This document shows, piece after piece, positions 48,600 through 61,101 of a stretch of DNA of 64,000 nucleotides. The stretch comes from Amia ocellicauda (taxonomy: Eukaryota > Chordata > Actinopteri > Amiiformes > Amiidae): the NCBI RefSeq assembly GCF_036373705.1, contig NC_089856.1, forward strand, positions 7,574,501-7,638,500. Reading direction: 5' to 3'. The position numbers were made by a program, and so were the translations under genes. The notes below the pieces were generated by a model that was given only the letters and a program-made list of their open reading frames with translations, had not been told where the DNA came from and did no database searches. Each line of letters starts with the position of its first letter. Positions within the stretch are counted from its first letter, which is position 1.

Positions 48600-50440
48600 T
48601 TTTCCTCCACAGCGCGGGTAATAAATTTGAGGCCCAGCTGCCTGGCCTGAGCCTTGGTCTGTTGTAAGAGATCTCGCCAGCTTGCGCCTGCGCTACAGCC
48701 CGCAACTGTGACTGTAGGAGATCTCGCTCTCTCTGCTTGCTAGGACTGAGCTCTGATTCACTCTCTGTCCAGATTGCGGGCCCTGCGTGTTTCTGGCCCT
48801 GCGCCTACTGGAGGCCTTTACCCTTGGGCCCTCTGGACGTGACTAGGCCTGCTCAGCTCATGCAGCATTTGTCCTCCAGCACTCTGGTGCTCAGTGCGCA
48901 GCGCTTTTGTTCAGTGCACCTCAACCTCTGGACCTCCCATGTTGCTGGCACGACCCGGTGATGTGTCCCTTGGTTCTTCCCAGCGCCCCGATTCAGTAGA
49001 GTTGTGGTGTGGTGGTGTGCAGTCGCCCTCCTTGCTGAGTAGTGTTGCCAGGTGGAGACGTGCTAACAGCGGCCAGTCCTGCTAAGCGCTCCACTTGTTG
49101 CAAAAGCATCCCAGCTGCTGGTGTACCTCAAGGATGGAGAAGTCTCCTCAGGCCTCCGCCGCTGCACCACTTGAGGCTGTCATTCAATGGACTATGGAGT
49201 TTCTTCAATGACCCTGCCCCCGTGCTCCATGTCCGAGAGGGGACAGCGGTCACATTTCTCCTGGAACCACTTGGCGTCAGCCCCAATCCAGGCTCGGGCA
49301 GACAAGGCCTTCGCCTTGGCAGGACAGATCAGGGCCATTTTTCATTTTTTGCAGGAGCTGTTGGACCAGAGCAAGTCCCCATCCACGCTCAAAGTGTACC
49401 TGGTGGCCATCTCCACGTGACATGCCCAGATCGATGCCGAGCCTCCCGGGTCTCAGTTTCTGGCCTCGTGGTTCCTGAAGGGAGTGCACAGGTAGCAGGC
49501 CTCCTCATGATGCCCCCTCACTGCTTGCGTGGCACCTTGATGTAGTGCTTGACAAACTTTCCAAGGCCCCATTTGAACCACTGCAGTCAGCTGACCTCAA
49601 GCTAGTGTAGCTGAAGACCACGTTTCTGATGGCGATCACGTCTCCCAAACGTGTGAGCGAGTTACACGCCCTGTCCATACACCTTTTGTGTGTCCTGTTT
49701 TCCGGGAGATGGGGCCAGGGTTATGCTCTGACCTATCCCTACATTCCTCCCGAAAGTGCTTTCTCCATGTTTCTCAAGGCAGCCCCTTGGCAGACATTTG
49801 TGTGGCTGCGAGCTGGGCCTTGCCACACACCTTTGTTTGGTTCTACAGGTTGGATGTGATGGGACCGCCATTTGGAACCCTATTTTGGCCTATAAAGCAC
49901 AGACTCCTGGCCTCTTGTATCCCTGTCTCTCCCTGTTAGCACATCTTGGTGAGTATCTTGGCTGGATCTACGCTGAACCGCTTCCCTTCCTACTGGACTA
50001 TGCCTTCCAGTCGAGCACCATGTGAGTTGCTCCTGGTCTTGTGATTGTCACGTGGCCTTGCAGGCATGTTGCTTTCCAAGGTCGTCTTATATAGAGTTAG
50101 TTCATTATTATAATGTTTGCTTGTTAGGTTGTGGGAGTGCATGTGCTTTGCCCTGTACCCCGCCATGTACATAGTTCCTTGGACAGCAGATCTGTGGCCC
50201 ATAGCTATGCTATGTTTAACCCGCTGTGTGTATATAATTCCTGTAAAGTAGATATGCGGCCCATATGCTAGCTTATCTAGTTGAGCAGGAGGCCGCTGTG
50301 TCTGTGAAGAGGAGGGCACAAAATTGATTTGTTGCCCCGCTCTGTTTTCATTGTGTTTCATTTTTACAGTAGGTCTGTGGCCCAGATCCTGGCTGTGCCA
50401 GTGCAGGAGGAGGCCGCTGCTACTGTTTTACGTGTTATGG
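48600..50440 (+). mobile_element. DIRS-type retrotransposon remnant with tyrosine recombinase
   Basis: GC-richer than its flanks. 49290-49420 reads FLQELLDQSKSPSTLKVYLV, a DIRS recombinase N-terminal block. 49629-49670 reads MAITSPKRVSELHALS, which holds the first catalytic Arg. 49785-49860 reads ADICVAASWALPHTFVWFY, which holds the nucleophile Tyr. The HxxR box between them is not seen. Stops and frameshifts are many. The part upstream of 49.1 kb may be gag-like, but I cannot show it. Confidence 0.75.
50183..50420 (+). repeat. Three degenerate repeats of a GGCCCA-containing unit
   Basis: The words CAGATCTGTGGCCCATAGCT (50190), TAGATATGCGGCCCATATGC (50248) and TAGGTCTGTGGCCCAGATCC (50371) recur. 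The last two are each followed by GGAGGCCGCTG. Probably part of the DIRS 3' end. Confidence 0.6.
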
Positions 50441-52590
50441 ATAAGTAAGTAGGCCTCCAGTAGGCCTATACAATGGGCTTGATTTTAGCATTGCTATAGC
50501 CACCTTCCACCCAACAACACCTTACCCTTGCCCCCGGCTTTGGGTCTACACTATGTGTGTATGCTTGTAGATTTGTGTATGGTTCTACCAGTCTCCTTTG
50601 TAGGCATCGCGTCTTGTGTGTGTGAGTGCTAGTGTTTGGTGTTTTTTGTAAAACCCAGAGCTTGTGTCTGTGTGGATGCACAGTGCTTTGATTTCGATCA
50701 ACAGCGGCTGTTGTTTATTTTATTTTAGTTATTATTTAAGTATTATTTTCCTGCTTGGGTTGACCATGTTTCTCTGCTTTAGCTGCAACCCATGTGCTGA
50801 GGCCTCGGGTCTGTGCCTTTCCAAGGCGTGTGTCCCGGTGTGCTGGTAGTTCTCTCACAGTCTCCACACGTTTTTTCTGAGTTAGCTCGATCAATAGTCA
50901 ACTTCTGCTGAGCCAACTCCGTAATCTCCACTCTCTGTCGACACCATCAAGTTTTCCATTGATGTCGACGGAAGTGTGCCTGTGTCTCACTGAAACTCGG
51001 CTTCCGGACAATGAGAAAATAAAAATAAAACTGACTACTGCCACCTCCAGGAGATCATCAACCACACCCTCGCAGCAGCTCATCACATAAGAGCAGATAC
51101 CACCGCACTCCACAGTGCTTGAGCAGGCGCTCACCTCTGCCAAGCCTTCTTTTCCCCCCCTGCACTATTAGGAGAGACAAACTGAGAAGCAGCTCATGCT
51201 GCTTATTGACTGAATGGTGGACTTTATGGGGTTTGTAGTCAAACAGCAAGAAATGCTTTCGAGGGAAGTGGAGTCTTCCACATTCTTCTGCTCCAGGCCT
51301 CCACCTCCTGCAACACTTGCTTCTCCCAAACACATAAAAAAATTAAAACACTTCAAACATTAAACAACAAAGTTATACAACCAGTAAGTAAAAATAAAAC
51401 TAATGAAAATCAAATGAATAAGGTATGTGCTCTGGCACTTCATGTGACAAAGACATAGATTAAACCAACATAATCCCCATCATCAAAGACAGACATGGTC
51501 TGCCTGGCTAACAAAGCCCTTACTCAGAGCAGGCGCGTGCTTTAAAACAGAGTCGAAGTTCATTTTCAATTGATCTGTTTGAATAAGTTCAGGAAACGTG
51601 AAGAAATGTCCTTTTATCTGTGGTTGAGAATAATGATGCATGTTAATCAGCAGACACATCAGAAAGAAGAGGGGAGAAAGAGTGGCGACCGTGATGAAAC
51701 AAAGCAATGATTCATCACACAGGAGAAGAACTTCCGACTTTGCCGCACAGGGAAAAAGTTAAGAAATCCATTTTTTATCCATTTATCCCAAATGCACCTG
51801 AAGTGGAAATGAGGCATTTAATTCAATGTCTTTATTACTCAGTGGCAACAAATATTCCCAGGTTTGAATCTTGTTTATTATTTAACTTCAGCTTCTTGTG
51901 AGGTTATCAACCTGAGACTTTACAGATAGGAAACTACCATTTGTGCTACAGTGTGTGAAATATGCTTGTGTTTTTTGTATGTATCTGTGAAAGTATAATG
52001 AGTTATCAAGGAATAGGAGTTTTCTTGGAAATGTAATATTGAATTGTATCACTGCACTTTGGTAATGCTTGTGTAAACTGTAAGTCTGCAACGACACTGA
52101 CTGTGTGAACACACTTTGCTTAAGTTGGCATTTGTGCATATTTTTATGTGAGTGCACTTGTTCTTCTCACTGTTGTGGGACTTACCATTTGCATTAGGGA
52201 GATATGATTTTTTTTGTTATTGCTTTTGTTATTGCTGTTTGTATGCCTTATAAAATATTGAAAGTAACAGAGAGGGTAATTACATGAATACAGTATATGC
52301 CGCCGGTTCCTCCCTCTTTCCTCTAGGGGGCAGCTGTAACTCAGTTTTGACCTGGCATACAGCAATATATTTCATATGGTGGTATATGATATTATTTACT
52401 TAGTGTAAATGTGTAAATAACTAGAATATGAACACTAATGTGATATTGTGGTGATTTGCGTGGGTTTAATATGTTTTGTTTAATAATAATAATAATAATA
52501 ATAATAATAGTTTTTTTAGAAGTAAAATGTACATTGTGCTGCTCATCCATTTTAAATAAACAATAACTGATGGTTAACAGCAGATGTGTT
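50440..52590. other. Mostly unassigned; possible LINE endonuclease scrap
   Basis: Near 50955-51015 the + strand reads STEVCLCLTETRLPD, like the ETWL box of a LINE endonuclease. Around 51200-51330, VVKQQEMLSREVESSTFF may be gag-like. Otherwise no gene is seen. (AAT)n occurs near 52480-52507. Confidence 0.35.
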
Positions 52591-52599
52591 TCCCTGTTC

Positions 52600-54910
52600 T
52601 CTCTTGATTACAGAGTTGCAGTTTCCTCGTATGATTATGCTGGGATCCATAATAGTATCAAAAAGCCTTTCTCTTTTGTATTGTCATATTATCTTTTTCC
52701 TGTATAGAACAAATCTGCAGAATCATTACTACCACACAGCTAGAATCCACCTCTGGACAGTCACCACTGAAATACCTGCTGGCCACTTTGGCTCTGAGCA
52801 GCCATCCATGCAAAATTAACAAAAGAGATATATTAGTACAGTGTGGATGCAGAATAACAAGCTAGGTTAATGTGTAACATGTCCAGAAACATCAGCAACA
52901 CTAAAGACTATGGACAATGAAGGGAATGATAAACTAAATAAATAGGTATTCAGCCTTGACATAAAGGCTGAGACAGAAAGTCTATATCATATCTGAGCTG
53001 GATTGTTGGATAATCCATTTTATGCTTTATAGGTTAATAGCAGGACTTGAAAATCAATTCTATGTGTTTCTGGGAGCCAGTGAAGGGATGCTGGAACTGG
53101 AGTGTTATGATCATATATTTTCTTTTAGTTAAAATCTTGGCAGCTATATTTTGGACTAACTGAAGACTACAGATGGAAAAAAATGAACTATACATAAGTA
53201 ATGAATTATAGTAATCTAGCCTAGATGTGTCACAGGCATTTATTAATTTCCCTATATTCTGAAAAGAAAGAAAGCATCTTAATGTAGCTAAAGGAAATAT
53301 GTGCTGATTACATTTGTAATGTGTTTATTAAAATATATACACATTAAAGAAATACAAATGTCTGGATTAAATATAACACTTAGGTTATGTGCTAATATTT
53401 TAAGACTAAAGTTAAAGCCATTGACGTTTAGCACTGAAAATATTGCAATGCATTTTTTTTTCAGAGAAGCGTAGAGAGTTATTTATAGGTGTAGTATCAT
53501 AAGGTTTCAGAGATACACACAGATGAGTATCATCAGCATAACAGTGAAAGATGATATTGTGTCTATGCATGGCATCGCCCAGTGGAATCATATAGAGTGA
53601 AAAGAGCATTGGTTTGAGGACAGACTTGTGTCACTCCACGTTTAACCTCTGATAAACATGATGTTTTTTTGTTTCTATTTGTCTGCACATATTTAAATCT
53701 ATTTGTTAGATAGGATTGAGGTTTAGGAGGCAGTCTATCAGGAGTTGATGGTTGATGGTGTCAAAGACAGTACTTAAATCTAAAAGAACAATAATAGTTA
53801 CAGTATGTTACACATGTCAGAATAGTACATTGCTTAAAGCTGTTTCTGTACTGGGCCCTGGGGTGAAAAACTGATCTGAATCTCTTATGGATATTATTTA
53901 CAGAGGGAAACCAGGGCAGTTGAATTTGCTATCACTTTCTTTTTATTTTAGCGAGGAATGGAATAGTAAGAGTAGGAATAGGTCTATAGTTTCTCAGATT
54001 ATTGGGATCTAAATTTGATAAGTAGTGGTTTGACTATAGCAAGTTTTAATGCATCAGGCAGAGTTCTAAAGGACAAAGAAATGCCTATTATATTTACCAT
54101 GGGATACACAGTCACTGAGATTCTTTCTTTTAATAGCATAGATGGTAGGTAATCTAGGGCATTTGCAGTAGGCTTTAATCTAGAGATTAAAGAATATATA
54201 TCTTGATGACTAGCTAAGTGAAATGATGCAAGGAAATGCATGCACCAAGTAGTACATGAAGAGATATTAGTATGCATGATGCATGTGGATGCATTTGTTT
54301 CTGTCTGTCTCCTAATGTCAGTTATTGTAATTGTTCTAGTAAGCCATAATCAAATTTTTAGTAATAGTAGGTGGAATGAGCACCATATTTTGGTTAGTAA
54401 GACCACACCAAGGGTTGACAAAAATCTATTAAAAATGTAAGGTCTATTAATACATTTAGCCGTGGCTGTAGCATCAAAATGGCAAGATTATACAAGACGT
54501 TTTTAAGGTGAGAAATTTAAATTCAGAAATTATCAGGTAGTGGTCTGACATGAATTAAAATAGAAAATAATAAAAAATGTAATGTCAGTGCCACGAGTAA
54601 TAATTAGATCAAGCATGTATTTATGTCAATGTGTTGGACCTGATACAGGTTGGATTAAAGATAAGAAACTTTTACCAAGGGTAAAACCCATTTCAGATTT
54701 AGCAAATGCATCTCAAACCTCATATATAGGTTTAGTGGTGAGGAAAAGATCAGTACTAAAAATAGTACCTAGGCCCCCTCCTCGACTGGAGGGACGTGTC
54801 TTGTGATAGTTACAGAACCCATATGGGCAGGTCTCAGCCAGTGGTGTGGTATCCCCTGGCCTTAGCCAAGTTTTAGTTAAAGGAAGATTATCTACAAAAA
54901 CTTACCTGGT
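52600..54910 (-). mobile_element. L2-like LINE, degraded
   Basis: Read from right to left: endonuclease start (ETCPYGFCNYHKTRPSSRGG, about 54840-54770) and end (SDHYLI, about 54540). RT begins with PDALKLAIVKPLLIK (54050-54010) and continues VLLDLSTVFDTINHQLL (about 53780-53730) and [16 protein letters not shown] (53540-53490, catalytic YADD intact). The ORF end and 3' region lie near 52950-52600. Many stops. The family call rests on these block motifs. Confidence 0.75.
53412..53609 (-). pseudogene. L2-like LINE reverse transcriptase, catalytic block
   Basis: A 65-residue frame with [20 protein letters not shown] and [15 protein letters not shown], the palm block with the YADD catalytic pair. 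The rest of the RT is in other frames upstream (53620-54280). Confidence 0.75.
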
Positions 54911-55907
54911 TTAAAACTAAATCTCTAAAACAGAATAAAACCAATTGACAAGCAATCAAGGGATGAAGAAGCAACTCCAAATACATCTCAGCCTCAATTA
55001 CATTTTCACAAGTACATTTTCTATACAATCTGGCCAGTGTTAATTACCTTTTAACACAGTGCTGAGTTTGGTGATTACACATTTTCAAAATAAACCATGG
55101 GAAAACCCTCCAGTTCACATGTAGTCTTCTTCTTATAATTATTAGACATTAAGGTTCAGGTACAACTGAAAATAATTATTACCTGAGTTGTCACAGGGAA
55201 GACATATCCTGTGCTCTTGTAGCTTGTTGTCTGTTTTACTATCAAATAAGTGATGATACGTCACATCCTCAAACACTGAGAGAGCACTCCTTTGGTCTTT
55301 GGACATATTATTTTGTGAAGGTTAAACTTTCAAGAGATGCTAACATGATATAATTGAACAGAACATGTACACTTTACTTACACTCTTGCCAACACACACG
55401 GATATATAAACCTTTTAAACTCTGATAGTTGTCAATTAAAAGTGGATGCAAAAGGAGTGTCAGATTAAGAAGCAAACATTAACATGCTGAAGAAGCAGGG
55501 TTTGGGGTGTGTTGGAAGGTCAATCAAGATATACCTGCATTATAATAATGATTATACTGTGCATTTATAACTTTTATATATTTATAAATATTTTAATCTG
55601 AAAGTATCCAAAAACACTTCATCCTCCACTGAACTGCAACATCCTGTGGGATAGTGACAGTCATTTTGCACCAGTAACTCAACTAACACATCAGATTAAG
55701 TAGAGAACAGAGGAATTATTCAGCCAATTAGGCTCTCAAACCTTATATGAAATTTAACCAAGACATACAGGCTAGTTCCTTTACCCTTTAAAAACCAGAA
55801 ATAAACAGTGTATTTGCCTTTCTGTTGCACATTGCATTTCCAGAACAAGTTAAGAATGTGAACTGTGTAAACATAACTTTACTTAATACCATAGTATTTT
55901 CCTTTTC
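54911..55907. other. No gene recognised
   Basis: AT-rich sequence between two LINE remnants. Confidence 0.5.
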
Positions 55908-56279
55908 ACCTTTTCACCCTGGAACATAGGAGAGTACATGGGGACTTGATCCAAGTCTTCAAAATCATGAAAGGCATTGACCACATCAAACCAGAGGAGC
56001 TTTTCCAGATCAGCAGGGACACACTGACCCGGGGACACAAAAGGAAATTGGGCTTCAAGGCATTCAAAATGGAAAACATGAGACACTTCTTTACACAGAG
56101 AATCATCACAATCTGGAACAAACTCCCCAGCGATGTGGTAGAAGCTGATAGTTTGGGAACATTTAAAAATAGACTGGATAGGATCCTTGGATCACTCAGT
56201 TATTAATGGACACCAAAGGAGCATGATGGGTCGAATGGCCTCCTCTCGTTTGTAAACTTTCATGTTCTTATGTTCTTAT
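55908..56279 (+). mobile_element. CR1-type LINE, copy 3, 5'-truncated tail
   Basis: Matches the 3' end of copy 1 (3850-4225) at high identity. It keeps an ORF2 C-terminal frame (VFKIMKGIDHIKPEELFQIS to IWNKLPSDVVEADSLGTFKN) ending at 56204-56206. It ends with the same GGCCTCCTCTCGTTTGTAAA block and TTCTTATG repeats. Confidence 0.9.
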
Positions 56280-57737
56280 AGCACTCCAAGTGGAAGCCAG
56301 ACACTGAATAACTGAACAGAAAATCCTGTAATCCTGAATTTTTTTACAAGATTCTGGGATATCTGAGTACAGCAATACCATGTGATATTTTCAGAAAACC
56401 ATTTCACCTTTTTCATAGTTCCTGACTATATGTATGACCATATTGACTTACTTTGAGTTTGTTTTTTCTGTTGCAGTGGGGAAATTAAGGAAACAGGGAC
56501 TGCCACCTAGTGGTCCACCCTTAACACACCATACACTGTACCATTGATACTCTGCTAGTCTTCGGGAGCCATAAGATTTTTTTCGCTATGTGGTCTATAT
56601 AGTGAATATGTTGAGATATTTTGCCCTTGCTCAATAGTAGTTACCTATAAAGCACATGACGAGGTCTAGTTCGGGATAATTCTGCTGCTGAACACAATTT
56701 ACCTTTAAGGTCTGCCATCCATCCAGCAGGTACCTCAGAGAAGAATGGTTCAGGTTCTGAGAAATGTCCAGATACAATATCTCTAAAGTAAGTCTCTAAA
56801 AGCAGTGACCACAAGAAAGGGATAGGGGGAAACATTCACCACAACAACATGTAAATAAATTATGCTCCTTAAATAAGAATACGATTTTTTTTCTGTAGTT
56901 TTAAACGAAAAACTAGCGTTTATGCCACCAGTATTGGGTTTAATAATTAATGCTTTATGAATACCTCTAACAGTTAACCCCCAATACATCAAGCAAGCAC
57001 CGCGGTGTACTACATCTTTTCATATTATTGTGTATGCACAGTTGATTTTACAACATTCGTCCACTTCACTTTTACAGAGCATTTTAATAATAATTAGAAA
57101 ACTAATGTTAAACATAGCATAAGTAACAATTTAACGTTACAACGTTAAATGTAGCAGAAACGTTGCGTGTTACTGCCCAGGGAACAATTTAATGATGCAG
57201 CAACGTTGTTAAATGTTGCAGAAACGTTAGGGTGGTTGCATTAGCTGTAATAAAAAAATAATAATACAATGTATTCTGCTACAATCAAGTTGATAATTGT
57301 ACCTTTATGTTCAGTGAAATAAGCTGTCGTTCACAACACACTTTTGCGTAATTATCTGCATATAGAAAATATAATTACAGTCATTGTGGGTGAACACTAG
57401 GTTAATATGCCGGGGGATCATAAGAAAACATGATGCATAAGGTTACTGTTTCAATTTAGTAACACGTTTGCTTGTATGTGTATACGCTTAATAATTGAAT
57501 AGTACTTGTTTCAGTATATGAATGGTGGACGTTTCTTATTCCCCTAGCTCAGTTTTAAATTTATTTCAGTTTACATCCTGGACCAGTTTATTGCAATTTT
57601 ACGAGAACACAAAACTCTAAGGAGGAACACGTGTAACGGCCCAAGGCTGTCCATCCACTGCTGAACATTTTTTTTTTTTAATTGAACACTAGGAGAGGAA
57701 CTAACGCCGAAATGTGAACTGGGTCTCTGGCAGTACT

Positions 57738-57741
<4 letters not shown>
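56280..57741. other. Upstream flank of gdf11, no gene recognised
   Basis: AT-rich; no convincing exon. GTTGCAG/ACGTT words recur at 57130-57230 as a small local duplication (AACGTT, then AATGTTGCAGAAACGTT). Confidence 0.5.

Positions 57742-57800
<59 letters not shown>
57742..57800. repeat. (CT)n microsatellite upstream of gdf11
   Basis: 59 bp of CT/TC, about 80 bp upstream of the TATA box. It could act as a GAGA-type element; that is inference. Confidence 0.97.
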
Positions 57801-57803
<3 letters not shown>

Positions 57804-57844
57804 TGACTTGGTGACAGACCTTACAGCCTTTTGTTGCATTCCCA

Positions 57845-57912
57845 GCCAATAGAGGCGGAATACGACACGGAGCAGCTGTGATATAAAAAGAGCCCTTTTT
57901 AGACTTGCCTGC
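57845..57912 (+). promoter_or_regulatory. gdf11: gdf11 core promoter: CCAAT and TATA boxes
   Basis: CCAAT at 57846-57850 and TATAAAAAG at 57882-57890, about 35 bp apart, predict a transcription start near 57912 and a 5'UTR of about 360 nt before the start codon. Confidence 0.65.
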
Positions 57913-58269
57913 ACACTATTCATTCACACACATTTCCTGATGATTGTAATTGTGACCAGCTGTACAATCAAAACAAAACCAATAAACCAATTTCAAAACA
58001 GACTCGCGTAATAAGTACTGCATACAAGCTCGGACGCATCATATATTGTATTTATTATACTACATTTTTTTTCAGTGTTTATAGTGCTGATAACCGTTTC
58101 TTCTTCTTATTGGGAATATTGGAATGGTTGCTAATTACCAGTAGCCTTGCAAGGAGTCTAGTGGAGTCCACTTTACCAGGGAAGGAACTTTGGGGCAGAA
58201 GAAGTGAAGAAGAGAAGATAAAGAAAAACAAACGACAACAAGAACAAGAAGAACAACAACAACACACAA

Positions 58270-58699
58270 ATGACCAGCACCATGCTTAGGTCTAACTTTC
58301 TGCTGTGTTTGATGCTACTTATTGTGCTGGGACTGTCGGGCAGTGATGAACCCACCATCATCCTGCAGCCAGTGAGTGAGGTGCCCACGGAAGCCGGGGT
58401 TTTGTTGGCAGAAGCGGAGGAGCCGGGCGCTCAGGAGTGCACGGCATGTGTCTGGAGAGAGCACAGCAAGGTCCTCCGACTGGAGACCATCAAGTCCCAG
58501 ATCCTTAGCAAACTGCGGCTCAAGCAGGCGCCTAATATAAGCCGGGAGGTGGTGAACCAGCTGCTGCCCAAGGCTCCCCCGCTGCAGCAGCTCCTCGATC
58601 ACCACGACTTCCAAGGGGACGCTTCCTTACAGGACGAGTTCATGGAGGAGGACGAGTATCACGCCACCACCGAGTCTGTCATCACGATGGCTTCGGAGC
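58270..58699 (+). CDS. gdf11: Growth differentiation factor 11, first coding exon (partial gene)
   Basis: GDF11 is a secreted TGF-beta-family ligand that patterns the trunk-tail axis and neural tissue. Only the signal peptide and the first third of the propeptide lie here. The signal peptide is a hydrophobic run, about residues 7-23 (LLCLMLLIVLGLSG). The propeptide shows the paired Cys (ECTACVWREHSK) and the latency helix blocks SQILSKLRLKQAPNIS and QLLPKAPPLQQLLDHHDFQG. It ends DEYHATTESVITMASE at a phase-1 donor (C|GTGAGT at 58700), as in other GDF11 and myostatin genes. HDFQGDA and REVV favour GDF11 over myostatin. The ATG at 58282 is a possible alternative start. The furin site and mature ligand lie in later exons beyond 64000; I see neither in the remaining 5.3 kb. 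Confidence 0.93.
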
Positions 58700-59589
58700 G
58701 TGAGTACATATTGCTGAAAGAGAAAGTGTACTGGCGCAGTTGAACGCATGTGCATGATTATTGCAGACTGTAAGGGGGGAAATGTGTGCATTTCAGGGTA
58801 TGGGAAAAGGGAACCCGAGTCTGGGTAGGCAGTCCTGCACTGTCAGCCCGAGCACTGGTTTGGAGTTTGTCTGTGGTCATTGTCCGTTCTGGGGTTAGAA
58901 AATCAGCTGTAGCTTATGCTTGTCAAAACGTGGGAACGAGTTTAAACCGAGAATGAACTAAACGATATCTTTCCATTTTCTGGGTCTCGATTTGAAACGG
59001 AAAGTGCCTATTTTATATATAAGCTGTTTTATAGTTATAATCAGATTTCTGTCCAGTTTCTTGTTGATGTTGCTGACTAGCGAGGGTGCTGAATTATTCT
59101 CCCTTTGGATTCACTGTATAGCGAGCTTGTGTTGCTTTTAACCACTTTACAGAAACTTTACTTATGTGACGCTTGGCTTTGTTAAATTTTTACAAAGTAA
59201 AGCTATGCTGTTGTACTTTTGCTATATATCAGTACATAGCAGTAATGTGCATTGCTGCTAATATAACTGGTACAGCCTGAGAGGGACATTAATTGAAGTA
59301 TGTGCTAGTGTCTTCACTGTTTCTAAATGTATTACATATTCATGTGCATTTCATTTTTAAAGCCTTAACCCTTAAGCTTTAAAAATAAAACATGAATATG
59401 GTAATAACAGGTGTGTGAAGTTTTGTCCATACCTTAACTGCTGCTTTTCTGTTTGAAATGGTCTCGACCTATACGAAATAATGGACTGAAAAAGGTTTCA
59501 AGACTAAGTAATTGAAAATGCACGAATTATGTTTTTGTAAATCAAATGTGATATTTATTACGTCTGTGATGTTTTACTTGTGGTTACCT

Positions 59590-59791
59590 ACCGCAGTAAA
59601 GTTATCTTGACATTTGATACGAGTTAGATTTTCGACTCGTGTTACCAGACATGAATGAAAAGAGCTGCATCTGCCCAACCACAACAGCTAGCATTTTCAC
59701 ATCAACTCTCACATGAAGAAGACCAATCGTGAATTCTTTCACAACCTCTGTTTTACTTGTGAATCTTAAGAATAATTCGTGAAAATCAATA
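59590..59791 (+). repeat. Left arm of the inverted repeat
   Basis: Paired with 61102-61303; includes ATCGTGAATTCTTTCACAAC. Confidence 0.93.
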
Positions 59792-60092
59792 CCATACCGC
59801 ATCTGTGCACATAGCCATGCGTAAAATGGCCCAAACCATAATAGGTAGCGTGTTCAAACCAACTTTCAAGTTAAAAGACAGCTGTTGATGTAGGGACGTT
59901 GTTGAACCCCCCTCCCCATATATCAGTAAATAAAGAAAGATAAAATCACATATGTATGTGTTTGGTCTACACTATTTTTCTAAAGTTATTTGGATAGAAA
60001 GGTAAGTAAGTACTCTGTTGGACATTATCTTAGTTGATTTGTGGAATACACACAGACACACACACACAAAGAAAGCTTTAAATGACAGGTAT

Positions 60093-60139
<47 letters not shown>
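60093..60139. repeat. (ATAG)n microsatellite
   Basis: About 11 to 12 tetranucleotide units, inside the loop of the inverted repeat. Confidence 0.97.
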
Positions 60140-61101
60140 TAATCAGCTCTCACATCAAGCTCTTTCTATATGCTCCTCAGTAACTATGATTCCATGTATA
60201 TACTTTCTTTCAGATACAGTGTAATAGTGTGTAGAAATGGCTACACACCACTTGCATCCAAATGACTGAAGGTTAATTTGAAAAGGCAAAACAACAGAAA
60301 GATGACTGGTGGTGTCCTGTTTGTTTATAAATGAGCACTAGAGGCCACCTAGGCATGGTAGCAGTGCAGTGCCACATTATATACATGGACAAAATGGAAA
60401 CTAGCTTTTTAGTAATTAGATAATAATAACCAAGTTTGGCTCAGTATAGAGTTAATCCTAAATTCCTTGTCAATATGAATCAGATTTTATTTTGTTATGG
60501 TGTTATTTAGTAATGTATATAGTTTGATTTAAATCAATTTGTTGCTTTTATTAGGGTTCTGTTTATGTTAGGTTTCTTTCAAATGTCTTTGGAAATATTA
60601 GTTGTGTTTATGAATATGTCTTGTTATTGTTGTTATTGTCTTTGTTATTCATGAAGACCTAGGTGTGTGAGAGATGTTATTGCTTTTCACAACAGATTAC
60701 TAAGGATAAATAAAACAGACTGTGAAGTGATTCCCAATGTGTCTCTCTTATTACTTGTGTTTGTATTATTTGTTTTAATTGTATGTCCATACTATTCACA
60801 GGTACAAAACATTTTGAAAAAAATCACAACTGGTCTTCTTCACATGAAGTTATTTTTAACTGTGGGAGCACCCGATGCATGCCAGCATCAGTGATACACT
60901 GTTGCTAGTGGTGGTTAGGGATATCAAGCAATTTCAGGCATGCCACAAATCATAGTATTCACAGGTAAAACAGAGATTGTGAAACAACTCACAATTGGTC
61001 TTTTTTAAATAAAAGTATATGTTAACCCTATATTTGCTGTGGTTAGGGTGAGACATATTTATTTTTCAATGATTCCTGGAGTTTTGTTGCATATGCGATG
61101 T

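Noticed and set aside
48737..49085. Several overlapping GC-rich frames on +
   Set aside because: They overlap in different frames with no domain. They most likely come from the composition of the DIRS remnant.
57678..57923. Minus frame with a long Arg/Glu repeat
   Set aside because: It is only the translation of the (CT)n microsatellite.
58315..58614. Minus-strand 99-codon frame opposite gdf11 exon 1
   Set aside because: The plus frame has clear GDF11 homology. The minus frame is its shadow.
58700..58743. Continuation of the gdf11 frame to a stop
   Set aside because: Lies after a consensus donor at the position where GDF11 and myostatin exon 1 end, so it is intron.
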